The notes beneath the pieces were generated by a model. The model did no database searches. It saw only the letters and a list, made by a program, of their open reading frames with translations, and had not been told where the DNA came from. DNA of 64,000 nucleotides from Tenodera sinensis. Its lineage: Eukaryota > Arthropoda > Insecta > Mantodea > Mantidae. A program made the translations under genes and the position numbers. This document shows positions 38,502 through 49,013 of this stretch, piece by piece; position 1 is the stretch's first letter; every line of letters starts with the position of its first letter. The stretch spans positions 48,980,839 through 49,044,838 of the forward strand of contig CM060974.1 in the NCBI GenBank assembly GCA_030765045.1. The letters run 5' to 3'.

Positions 38502-40535
38502 ATGCCTCCAAAATATCAACAGCATTTTCGAAAGGAGTGGCTTAGTGACCCCGCTTTTAAGGACTGGCTTTTAGAAGTGCCGAGTGATAAAGATAAAGTT
38601 AAATGCAAATTTTGTAAAGCTATCTGTAACGCAAAACGTAGTGATCTTTTGCAGCATGCTAAAACTAAAAAGCATTTAGCATCATCTAGTGCATTTAGCT
38701 CTTCAAGAAGGTTGGACCAATTTGTTAGCTTAAGTAGAGATTCAGTGAAGTTACGAAATGCCGAAGCTTCTCTCTCACTTTTTGTTGCGTGTCATTCATC
38801 ACTATTAAGTATTGACGACCTTGGTGAACTTTGCAAATCTATGTTTAGTGACAGTCCAACGGCGGCAAATATTCAGTTGCACAGGACAAAATGTAGTGCG
38901 TTGGTGAACTTTGTTTTAGGTCCCCATTTTGAGAAAGTATTGCGAGAAGATATAGGGACTGGAGTGTATAGTATACTTATTGACGAGTCAAACGATATCA
39001 GTGTTACCAAAATTTTGGGGTTTGCAATAGTGTATTTTAGTCTTAGAAACGGTGGGTTAATTTCTACATTTCTAGCTTTTTCTGAGCTACAATCTTGCGA
39101 CTCTGAGTCAATCGCTGCCTGTGTTTTGAAAACATTGCGTGAGAAAGGGTTAGATATAAAGAATTTAAAGGGTATCGGCGTTGATAATGCTGCTGTTATG
39201 ACAGGCGTCAACAATGGAGTTTGCACTAGATTGCGCCAAGAATGTCCCGGGCTCATAATGATACGCTGCGTGTGCCATTCTTTGCAGCTGGCAATTTCTT
39301 CGGCTGCTCAGTATCTTCCAACAAACCTGGATTTTCTGGTACGCGAAACCTACAATTGGTTTACCCACTCGGCTTTACGTCAGAGTCAATATAAGGCTTT
39401 GTATGCTGCTATTAACGATGGTCATCAACCTCACAGAATTGTACAAGTATGTCAGACCCGGTGGCTTTCAATAGAAAGTGCTGTTGTCAGATTACTTGAC
39501 CAATGGCTTGAACTTAAGACTATGTTTAGCATGGCCAAATCAAGAGAGAGAGACTATTCTGCCTCACTCTTGCATGCTATGTATGTTGATGAAAAAAATC
39601 ATGCATTTCTCCTATTCATTCGACCAGTACTAAGCGACGTTCAAAGGGTTAATAAATCATTTGAATCGCAAGCGGCAGATCCGTGTAAATTATTGGAGGA
39701 TTTAGTACTTTTGGTAGAGAGTATAGCAAGAAAATTTGTACCTCCAACTTGCAAAGAAGATTTCCTTATTGATAACCTTGAGAATTATGTGGACTGGCAT
39801 GCGTATTTAGGCTATGAAGTGGAGGAGAAACTTCGGGGTTTAAAATTACCTCCTGACGACGAAAAGGATTTTAGGAAGCGGTGTATCACTTTTTTGTTGA
39901 AGCTACATTGTGAACTGCAGGCAAGACTTCCCGATAATGTAAAAATTTTAAGAAAAGTATCCATCTTGTCCGTTGAAAATTCTTTGCGAGTAGTGAAAGA
40001 GTCCCTTATTCCAGTCATGAAATATTTAAATATTCCTCCTGAAAAAATCACAAAAGCAGAATTTCAGTGGCATAACTTAATTACTGTAACCTGGAAGGAA
40101 ACTTCACAGACATTGCGTTTCTGGCATGAGGTGGCAAGTTACAAAGATGCATCGGGTGTTAATCCCTTTCAAGAGCTAGCTGACGTAGCAGTATCTTTGC
40201 TGGTACTACCTTGGTCCAATGCCGAGATAGAGAGGCTTTTTAGCATGATGAACATAATAAAAACCAAACTCCGTAACAGAATGGGAACACAAATGTTAAA
40301 TTCAATTACAGCAATCAGGTCAGGACTTCGTCGGATGGGCAAGTGTTGTAAAAATTATCAGTTTCCCCCCGAAGTATTAAATAGAATAGGGACATTGGCT
40401 TCGTATAGTAGTGGTTTGAGTGATGACACACCAAGTACTTCACAAACACCAGAGGAACATACTACTTCAATTCTCTTCCCTGAAATTCACGAAATCGACC
40501 CCGATGATGCAGAGGAAGTGCAGCTCCACTTCTAA
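38502..40535 (+). CDS. hAT transposase, intact
   Basis: A DNA transposase (677 aa) expected to cut and paste the surrounding element in the nucleus. The ATG at 38502 is chosen because MPPKYQQHFRKEWLSDPAF is the natural N-terminus; the frame upstream has no ATG. Residues 35-58 form a BED/C2H2-like zinc finger (C35, C38, H52, H58). The RNase H-like core has D161 in ILIDESNDIS, D228 in GIGVDNAAVMTG, and E577 in PWSNAEIERLFS, the hAT DDE triad. CHSLQLA (258-264) is the hAT C/H-H motif region. The C-terminal part (about 560-620) is the hAT dimerisation segment with KTKLRNRM. No stops or frameshifts. The last 46 codons are duplicated downstream in the second 3' end. Possibly active, or mobilised very recently. 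Confidence 0.96.
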   Translation: MPPKYQQHFRKEWLSDPAFKDWLLEVPSDKDKVKCKFCKAICNAKRSDLLQHAKTKKHLASSSAFSSSRRLDQFVSLSRDSVKLRNAEASLSLFVACHSSLLSIDDLGELCKSMFSDSPTAANIQLHRTKCSALVNFVLGPHFEKVLREDIGTGVYSILIDESNDISVTKILGFAIVYFSLRNGGLISTFLAFSELQSCDSESIAACVLKTLREKGLDIKNLKGIGVDNAAVMTGVNNGVCTRLRQECPGLIMIRCVCHSLQLAISSAAQYLPTNLDFLVRETYNWFTHSALRQSQYKALYAAINDGHQPHRIVQVCQTRWLSIESAVVRLLDQWLELKTMFSMAKSRERDYSASLLHAMYVDEKNHAFLLFIRPVLSDVQRVNKSFESQAADPCKLLEDLVLLVESIARKFVPPTCKEDFLIDNLENYVDWHAYLGYEVEEKLRGLKLPPDDEKDFRKRCITFLLKLHCELQARLPDNVKILRKVSILSVENSLRVVKESLIPVMKYLNIPPEKITKAEFQWHNLITVTWKETSQTLRFWHEVASYKDASGVNPFQELADVAVSLLVLPWSNAEIERLFSMMNIIKTKLRNRMGTQMLNSITAIRSGLRRMGKCCKNYQFPPEVLNRIGTLASYSSGLSDDTPSTSQTPEEHTTSILFPEIHEIDPDDAEEVQLHF

Positions 40536-41284
40536 ATGAGGTAATGTAGTAATGTCATTCGTTATTAACATAAAGCTAAATGAAGTAGTAGTATTTATTA
40601 CGTAGAATAGATTAAATTGCGTTCAGCGAGTTCAGAAGTAGCCATGGAGGCCGGTGAACATTGAACATGTCAATAACGTACGTAACACTACGTCGTTATA
40701 GAATATTGATAACTAATAATTACAGCTAAATAAATCGTTAGCTTTTTTTCTAGCTTTTTTCTCAGTTCATATTTAAGCTTTTTGGCTTATTTTGAACGAC
40801 GATCTAGCTTATCTCCTTGAGTATGAGTTGGCAACACTGTTGGCTTCGTATAGTAGTGGTTTGAGTGATGACACACCAAGTACTTCACAAACACCAGAGG
40901 AACATACTACTTCAATTCTCTTCCCTGAAATTCACGAAATCGACCCCGATGATGCAGAGGAAGTGCAGCTCCACTTCTAAATGAGGTAATGTAGTAATGT
41001 CATTCGTTATTAACATAAAGCTAAATGAAGTAGTAGTATTTATTACGTAGAATAGATTAAATTGCGTTCAGCGAGTTCAGAAGTAGCCATGGAGGCCGGT
41101 GAACATTGAACATGTCAATAACGTACGTAACACTACGTCGTTATAGAATATTGATAACTAATAATTACAGCTAAATAAATCGTTAGCTTTTTTTCTAGCT
41201 TTTTTCTCAGTTCATATTTAAGCTTTTTGGCTTATTTTGAACGACGATCTAGCTTATCTCCTTGAGTATGAGTTGGCAACACTG
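40395..41284 (+). repeat. 445-bp exact tandem duplication of the hAT 3' end
   Basis: 40395-40839 and 40840-41284 are identical as far as I can read. The unit contains the last 46 codons of the transposase, the 3' UTR, subterminal repeats and the right TIR. The junction joins the last base of the first right TIR to TTGGCTTCGT, an internal site that shares TTGGC with the TIR. Confidence 0.97.
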
Positions 41285-41292
41285 GTCCTCTG

Positions 41293-41918
41293 TTTTTCTT
41301 TCATTCAACTAGGTTTGTTGTTGTTTTCAAACAACAGAATCTAGTGAGATAAGGTTGTGTTAGAAGTTATTTCATGATTACTGTAAGTAAAGTGAAGTGT
41401 TATACTCTCATCTTATTTAATGATAAGTTTCCTGTTTAATTTATCTTATGTTGATGTCTGAAGGTTAAACAAAATTTGTATGAACTTAACATAAACTATT
41501 CTGGTGTTTCGGGAACTTGATGCACAAATCGTGTGTCATATTACGTTCCCTTAATTGAAGTTTGAAACTAACAAGCTGTACATTTATAGAAGCTATTATG
41601 ACAGGCTTTGTAAGCGACGATGATTTTCTGCGTCGATGGGACGACTTTGCGTCAGTCGGCAGGAGCGATGAGTATTCTTTTATTATCTCGGGCGTGGTAC
41701 AGAAATAAGGCAAATTCAATTCTGAATTGATGCTTCAATTCAGTCATTATACTTTATACACTTGTATAACTTTATACACAATTGCTGATTTTTTTAACGT
41801 GATACTTAATCTTTTTAGTGAGTTCGTGATTGTGCGTCGTAATATTTAGCCAGTTTTCACACCATACACAAACTATCTTCTTTTTCTCGCTTCTTTCTAT
41901 AGTATTTCTTAGTTTAGA
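41293..41918. other. Unassigned; partly duplicated at 45 kb
   Basis: 41309-41470 resembles 45010-45170 (ACTGTAAGTAAAGTGAAGTG against ATTGTAAGTAATGTGGAGTG, then CATCTTATTTAATGATAAG against CATCTAATTTAATCACAAG). The nature of this older duplication is unknown. Confidence 0.4.
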
Positions 41919-41920
41919 TA

Positions 41921-42682
41921 CAAGGGATGTTCAATAAAGACTGGCACTGATTTTTTTCCCTTTCATTAAGTGTCTGACTGCGACATCTGTCCATGTGCCA
42001 TTGAACTTCATATTCTAGTCGCTAATCACTGAAAATCACACAGCGATAGCTCTGTCAGTTGATTGTTGACAGCCTGTGAGAGTGTACGTGTTTGATAATC
42101 GCCTCTAAATCTGATCACGAGTACAGAAGTCACCCAATAAGGGCATAGTCATTACTGTTTTTGATTACCACAGGAGAGTCTGCATTCTCACAGTTCCAAG
42201 ACACTCTACAGACACTGCAGATTACTATAACACTATCCTGAAACAATTGGTAAAGGATCACATCCCTAAAAAGCTAAAGAATCTCATTCAGCAGTGCAAG
42301 CTTCATCACGACAATGCCAAGCCACATGTTGCTGATGCAGTTATCGAATTCCTGGCACAAAATCATATCTCCATGGTACCTCTTCCACCTTATAATCCTG
42401 ACCTAGCTCCATGTGACTTTTTTCTTAACTCGAGAGCCAAAAAGGAACTTAAGGGACGTCGGTTCGACAATGAGACCAAAGCAGTGAAAGCTTTAGAGGC
42501 AACCCTGAACAGGCTCTCAAAGAATGGCTTCCTGCACGTTTTCAAGGAATGGCAAAGGAGGTGGGACAAGTACATTGTATTGAGGGAGAAGTATTCTGAG
42601 GGGGGCAACAGTCTGTATGAGGAATTTTTTACAATACATTGTTGTATGAATATTAGTGCCAGTCTTTACTGAACACCCCTCG
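41921..42682 (+). mobile_element. mariner element, internally deleted
   Basis: 762 bp between TA dinucleotides (41919-41920 and 42683-42684). TIRs of about 30 bp, such as GATGTTCAATAAAGACTGGC at the left, with a few mismatches. The outer bases are CAAGGG at the left and CGAGGG at the right (read inwards). Confidence 0.9.
42140..42672 (+). pseudogene. mariner transposase C-terminal part
   Basis: Only the C-terminal catalytic half remains. A short readable piece before the clean frame gives YYNTILKQLVKDHIPKKL. The open block continues with HHDNAKPHVADAVIEFL and PPYNPDLAPCDFF. The two Asp residues (HHDN and APCD) are 34 residues apart, the D34D spacing of mariner transposases. It ends WDKYIVLREKYSEGGN and a stop at 42672, close to the TIR. 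The N-terminal DNA-binding domain and first catalytic Asp are deleted, so it cannot transpose itself. It is unrelated to the N-terminal mariner half at 59563-60119 as far as the non-overlapping regions can tell. Confidence 0.9.
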
Positions 42683-42772
42683 TAACATATTTAGCTTTTG
42701 GAAGAATCACTAAAAGAATTACTTCTTCGCAATAAAATCTTGGTCCGAGAGTATTTCTTCTTTCTTTCACTG

Positions 42773-43006
42773 ACTACCCTCCCCTTATGTAGGACTTACA
42801 CCCCTTAGGACTTACAAGCCAGTAACTAGGATCAGACGCCTGTTGGGGAGCAGAGGGAGGACCTCTGGACCAGACAGTGAAGACCTGGAAGCAGGTGATC
42901 AGCCAAGCACTAGGTACGATAGTGAGGAAGAGGATGATATGAAATGCAGGCAAATTGGATGATTGGAAGGTTGATAATAGAGCAATTGGTGGAATGAATA
43001 GCAGAG
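42773..43006 (-). mobile_element. SINE-A long-tail form, 5'-truncated
   Basis: Shares the tail of 36416-36762 (TTATGTAGGACTTACACC, GATATGAAATGCAGGC, GAGCAATTGGTGGAATGA). The tRNA-like head is missing. Confidence 0.85.
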
Positions 43007-43635
43007 AAAAACAGTTAATAATCCATTTAGTATAGTGGCACATAAATTCGCGTCCACATTTGCTGAAATTGTCAGACCAAGAGAGAATTCAACACTGCGT
43101 TGCTAGGGTACTGTGTCCATATAATATCACACTTTGTTGCCCTTACTTGTGATGTCATTCCATGTCATATTTTCAGAATTATCACAGTCTCAAACTCAAG
43201 AGATCCATTATAATTTGTCTTGTTTAACATTTTTGACCAAATGACACAAATCTCAATTACATAACTACAGTTAAAATATACTCTCTGCAACAATTATTAT
43301 CACTAATTGACAATCTTTTTGGTGATAAAAGAATGAGTCTAGACAAAGTCGAGCATACATTAAACTGAAGAGAAGTTCACATTTAAGTTGTTCACTATAG
43401 GGGATGCATATACAATTAATACTATCTCAACATGGTGACAATTTAATAGTGGGCTGTTGATAATCAAGTGCTTGTTCCATCTGCTATCTGCTTTGCTCAG
43501 TTACTCGCTATCTGACTCACAAAGGCACTGCTAGTGTTTCCAACCTCCAAACACAAAGTGGGGTGGTTAAGATTATGTATGTGCTATAAAACATTTTACA
43601 TCGCTAATCGCACACGTGTAGCATTATATTGCACA
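43007..43635. other. unassigned AT-rich stretch
   Basis: No gene or repeat signature seen. Confidence 0.4.
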
Positions 43636-43646
43636 AGTTGTAGTAA

Positions 43647-43893
43647 GGCGGCGCCGTGGCCGAGCGGTTAGCACGCTCGCCTACCACCTAGATGGCCCGG
43701 GTTCGATCCCAGGGACCCGCATGTGGTATTCGTGGTGGACGAAGCGGCGTCAGGGCGGGTTTTCTCCGGGTACTCTGGTTTCCCCCGCCATCTCATTCCA
43801 CCGGTGCTCCATCTTCATTCCATGTATCATCAGTGTCACCATCTGCGGTGCCGCAGTAGTAAAAGCGGGCGTTAACACTACAAACAAACAAAC
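43647..43893 (+). mobile_element. SINE-A short-tail form, full length
   Basis: A perfect 11-bp TSD, AGTTGTAGTAA, at 43636-43646 and 43894-43904. The head is tRNA-like: GGCGCCGTGGCCGAGCGGTT (A box) and GGTTCGATCCC (B box). The body is GGTGGACGAAGCGGCGTCAG. The tail ends GCGGTGCCGCAGTAGTAAAA and (CAAA)n. Confidence 0.93.
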
Positions 43894-43904
43894 AGTTGTA
43901 GTAA

Positions 43905-45189
43905 TACATGTAACTAACAATAATTCATTCTAAGGATATGGTAGTTAGTAGACATTTTATAGTATGCTGGGCTAATTGCACTTTGACCTGTGCAATATCA
44001 CTAAAAACACTGCTTATATAGATGTAACTTAATGTAACATAAGATAGCCTTGGTAAGTAAGCTCCGTGGAAGAACATTACATATTTACTGTACTAGATGA
44101 GTACACCGTGATTACCTAACTCCCAAAATATTTAAGAAGATATTGTGTGTGCATCTGTGTTAGTACATTGAGTGTTTGTAGCATTTTTAGGATGTGCCAA
44201 ATGGAACCAGCATCTTATAGAATTTACGTTATACTTAATTGAGTTAGAGATGTGTATGGTTGAAATAATCTAGTAACCCTTGTTATGGTTGTGTATCACT
44301 GTCTACATTGCTTATGGTGCATATGTAGCATTATATTGTACAACTTGCATTAAAACATGTAATTCACTCGGGAGTAATGGTAGTTGCAGTTATGGATGTA
44401 TATGCTTGAAACAAAACTCTATAACAGAGGTCACTTAAAAGGGAGGTTGCATGGCCGCAATGACTTCAGCAGTGCAATATTATGTTCTTAAACTACCACT
44501 TATTAACTCAGGGTAATCTTCCACCTACTCAGGATATCATAAGTACTTATGACAAAACAGTGTTTTTTGCGTATATGCGATGTTAAGGTTGCACATTGGG
44601 AAAAACACTTCACTGTGTATCACATGCTTGCAGCATTATATTTGCTCATTTACTGTATAACGTATATCAATACATATAATTAACAATAAATTATACTCAG
44701 GATATGATATATATATATATTATATCAGTAATATAATAAATAATGCACTTAAGTCATAAATGCAGCAGTGATTGCACAACACAACAGCCATGGATAACAT
44801 TCCACCCAAGACTTCGTGGGAGCATTCCTCTTCTGTTCATCCCCACCTTCTACTGTCCAGCTGTTGCCAACATTGACACCCCAAATTCATCTAAATAGTG
44901 CTGTGAGTGTGTCAAACACTTCAAACCTAAGCACCGTATACCAGCATAATCACTGCTGATTTTATTTCTCATAGATTTACATCTCTACATAATGCTGCCT
45001 TGCATCTTGAACTGTTGTTTCTCTTATATTCGATTTCCAAACAACATTGAACTGTGCTGAGAGACTGCATTGGAACATGTGTCTTCATTATTGTAAGTAA
45101 TGTGGAGTGTTACACTTTCATCTAATTTAATCACAAGTTTCCTGTGTTGTTTAAGTTTGAATATCATATTTACAGTTATATCCACCTTA
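43905..45189. other. unassigned AT-rich stretch
   Basis: No gene recognised. Contains a short (TA)n tract near 44708 and the old duplication at 45010-45170. Confidence 0.4.
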
Positions 45190-48100
45190 CAGATGGAGCC
45201 TACTAGGGTAGGTACGGGTTTGGTGCACCCAGAGTTCCAAGCCACACTTTCAATTGGATTCCTCTAAGGGGGAGAAAGCATATGCTAAATGCTCAATCTG
45301 CTTTGGTCCATTTTGTGTTTGACCTCCCACCTGATACCTCCCTGAGCACAGTCTGATGGATAACCTACACGTGGGTTGTAGTTGGATGGGATGATGCAAG
45401 GGTTGACTGGGTAATTGCATAATTTCCAGCCCCTGGTTATCATATAAGATTTGTGTTCGTATCTGCTGATAAAGGTCAGTTCTGGGGAGGGGCCATTGCA
45501 TGAGCTGATGCACTCCTGAAGGTGATTGGATCCCTCTGTCTATACACTGGGAAGTGAGACCCTAGGGTGAGCAAGGTCCAGGTCAGGACTCTCACCTAAG
45601 CTGGGTTGGCGCCCAGGATGGGAGCATACCATTGGAGACATTTGCAATGGTGGAGGATGTCGCCATGACAAATTCCAAAAAATTAAATAAAAGACAGAAA
45701 GATTGTGTAGCATAACTAGCAGAGTTGAGTGCTCCTGGTTACTTAGCAATTTTTAGAACAGAAGAAACTAGAACATTTAGGTTAGGGAATCCATTCATCA
45801 TGCATAAGGGTCTTGACAAGATGGCTGGACCTGTGAAAAACTGCACTAGATCTCACAACGGTTCGCTCCTGATTGATGCTAATTCAGCATCCCAGGCGGC
45901 TACAATACTGTTGCGCTCTTCAAATGTGAAGAGTTCTGATTTGCAGCCAATGAGATACGTTTACATGCACAGCATTGCAAGCTCATTACCCCCACTCTTC
46001 ATATTTCTTGGCACGCGTCAAGTCCCACTTAAGGGGAAAGCAATATGACAATACAGCAGGACTCCAATTGGCCTGGAGACACTCAAGGACAAACTCCTTC
46101 CCATTTGAAAAGCAAATTTGCTAACCAGGTATCCAGTACGAGTAGAGAGCATAGAACGCTGAACTCCTACCGCAGTGTTTTGAACACCTGTGCATTGGAC
46201 GATTTGTCCAGTGAAGAATTTAAGGAGAACCTAGAAAGTCAAGGAATGATATCTTTATCAGTTGTTGCTTACCTTTGATCAGGTCAGTCTCTCACAAAGG
46301 TTTTAGACAGGGTACGAGGCCATTGAAGTTAGGCCTTACATCTTGAACCCATTAAGATTCTATAAATGTCAGTGCTCGGGTCACACAAGTGACTCTTGCA
46401 GTAGTAGGGCTACTGCATGAACAGTGGAGGCATCGCCCATGATGGTGAATGTACATCACCTACCAGTTGTGTTAACTGCAGTAGGGAACATTAAGCTAGC
46501 TCCCTAGAATGCCCCTGTTTTATGGAGGAAAGGACAATCTGGGTTAAAGAGAAGGTATCCTCAGAAGCCCATGAACTCCTGCATATCCGAGAACCCTCTA
46601 TCCCAAGGTTTGGTACATATATCTCAGTTGCAGCTAAGCTGTTACTGAAGCAGGAAATCGCTACACAAACCAGCGATCATAATGAGGCCACAATTTCCAA
46701 AAGGATTCTCATAGCAAGAACTGTACCAAATCCTTCAACATGTGCAGTTACAACTCAGTCACCTACCAAGTCAGCTAATCAAAAGAACATCTCTGCAAAG
46801 TCAGCGTCCAAATTACCAATCTTGGTACATTGATTTAGAAGATCTAGTTTCCCAGTCACTAACACCTTTTCTGTTGGTGGGAGACTTCAATGGGCACCAC
46901 TCGCTAATTGCGCTTGAGTGAGGGCATCCTGATTGCTGATTTCTTTAGTAAACAGGACTGCATGGGCTATAGCCAGAAAGTTGTGGATATATCTTTCATT
47001 TGTCATAAAAGACCATTACAATCTGCAGTCAACGAGAAATAACCTGGCACTTGACAGCTAGCTGATTTACTTACCTGCAAACTAGGCTCATTCGCAGTTA
47101 AGTAAATCAGCTTGCTGTCAAGTGACAGGTTATTTCTTGCCGACTGTGGCTGTCCTTAACACGGGAGAGCCTACATTTGTTTCTGACTCCTTCAATAGTT
47201 TCTCACACCTGATCTTGCAGTTTATCCATTTCAGTTGGCAGTCTTCTTACAATGGAATGTCATCCCTAATTTACAATCCAGTGACCACTTTCTATGTCTT
47301 ATTAGTCCTGTAACGTAAGATATATGTTCTACACATATACCTAAATCGCATTTGGACCATGCCAACTGGAACTCTTACACCCAGTTGACCGTGCTTACTT
47401 AAAGTGAGCATGACTCAGTGAATGATTTGGTGCCTCTCACCAAGAGGATTCTTTCTGCTGCTGAGCAATCTATTCTGTGGTTGACTTCCCACCCGCATCC
47501 ATTTCCTGTACCTCGGTGCATGGAAGAGTACCAGAGTACCATTTATGCTCATAGGCGTGCTCTTAGGACCTTTCAACATCACTCTACATTGTTTAATGTA
47601 ATCCAATACAAGAAAATGTGTGCGAGGTCCAGACAAGTGATTAAGGATAGTGAAAAGACATGGAGAAAATTTGTAGCTTCATTTAACTGACATACACCTG
47701 CCTTGGTTGTATGGGATAAGTTAAGGTGCATAGCCAGTAAATCTACCCATATACCAATTGTGGGCCTGAAAACAGTTACAGGACTGTTGTTGATCCATTT
47801 GACGTGGCCGACACATTTGGCAGTGCTTTTGCTCAAGTGTCTAGCTTGGATAACTACTCCCCTGAGCTACTTCCAATTAAAACTCAGGTGGAATCTCAAG
47901 GCTTTGGGTTTCGTTCTAGAAGTGTAGAAGATTACAATCTCCTTTTCACCATGGTGGAGTTAAAACATTCTGTTTCATCTTTGCAACTATCAGCACCAGA
48001 ACCAGATGGCATTCACGTACGAATGTTACAATAGCGCTCTCCTGAAGGAAAGGCATTCCTGCTCTGAGTCTATAATTGTGCTTGGGTTGACAGTATAGTT

Positions 48101-49013
48101 CCAGAAAATTGGCAGGAGACCACCAATTGAAAGTTGGAAAGAATTGTTATCTTCCCTCCAGCTACTGTCCTATTTCCTTTGCCAGTTGCGTTTGCAAGGT
48201 GATGAAACCCATGATCATTGGATGATTGGTATGGTGGTTAGATAGTCGCAACCTACTGTCTAACATCCAGTGTAGTTTTGCCGCTCAACTGTAGACCATC
48301 TTGTGTAGATATCGACATCTATTGAATGGATTTATGAAGAACTCTCAAACGGTTAACATATTTTTTGATCTTGAGAAGGCTTATGATTTGTGTTGGCAGG
48401 CAGGGCTTCTGTTACCTGTATACCTGAAACGCCTACTACAATTCATTTGCGAGTTTATGAAAGACTGCATTTTCTGAGTAAGTGTTGGCTCGGTTTATTT
48501 GAAACATTTTATTCAGGAGGAGAGAGTACCTGAGGGTGCGGTACCAAGTGTCACGCTTTTTACTATAGCAATAAACTCCATCTTGAAATGTGTTCTACCT
48601 GAAGTTTCATCTTGCCTGTTTGTAGACAACTTCACCATCTATTGTACCTCTCAGTGCACGGCATGTTTGAACAGTGCCTGCAGCAATGTTTGGACAATCT
48701 TCGAGAATGGAGCTCAAAAACGGCTTTTGTTTCTCAACTGAGAAGTCAGTCTGCTAATTTGTAGCACCATAGGAGACAATGACCACCTTCACTCCGTTTC
48801 GGCCCAGATTTACTTCCCTTTGCAAATGAGATGCATTTCCTTTGGTTGATCTTGGATAGGAAGCTTAGCTGTTCATTGCATACACATAGCTAAGAGCACA
48901 ATGTGACTATTCCCTGAATGTCTTATGGGTACTATATGGCAAATCATGGGGAGGGGATCAGACAATTTCGCTACAAATGTGTCGCACACTGGTCCATGCT
49001 CAGAACACATTTT
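45190..49013 (+). pseudogene. LINE-B, near full-length but degenerate
   Basis: A Jockey-like non-LTR element. A GC-richer 5' UTR (about 45190-45647) leads to an ORF1 remnant from an ATG at 45648 (MVEDVAMTNSKKLNKRQKD, then a stop, then FRTEETRTFRLGNPF). Gag-like zinc-knuckle pieces FYKCQCSGHTSDSC and CVNCSREH lie near 46360-46500. The ORF2 endonuclease has FLLVGDFNGHHS near 46870-46905. Insertion debris follows (46953-47146). The endonuclease C-terminus resumes with LNTGEPTF near 47157 and SDHF near 47280. RT remnants include LQLSAPEPDGIHVRML near 47985 and FFDLEKAYDLC near 48362 (motif A). The text ends near GKSWGGDQTISLQMCRTLV, where a different LINE begins. Many stops and shifts. Confidence 0.8.
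46953..47146. repeat. Repeat X fragment plus 48-bp-arm hairpin in LINE-B
   Basis: 46953-47012 matches repeat X (GGGCTATAGCCAGAAAG, TCATTTGTCATAAA). It is followed by arms 47026-47073 and 47099-47146, reverse complements at 43 of 48 positions with a 25-nt loop. The right arm may be original LINE-B coding sequence and the left arm an inverted copy of it. Confidence 0.8.

Larger units (their letters stand above)
37650..41284 (+). mobile_element. Complete hAT transposon with duplicated 3' end
   Basis: 3635 bp. A perfect 8-bp TSD, GTCCTCTG, at 37642-37649 and 41285-41292. TIR CAGTGTTGCCAA at 37650-37661 and TTGGCAACACTG at 41273-41284, perfect over 12 bp. A second, internal copy of the right TIR lies at 40828-40839. 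TAGCTTTTTT is repeated near both ends (37664, 37685, 37746; 40739 and 40751 with duplicates near 41185 and 41196), all on the plus strand. An 852-bp leader precedes the ORF. Confidence 0.97.

Noticed and set aside
43647..43720. Functional tRNA gene with A and B boxes
   Set aside because: A TSD and SINE body directly attached; the acceptor stem does not close.
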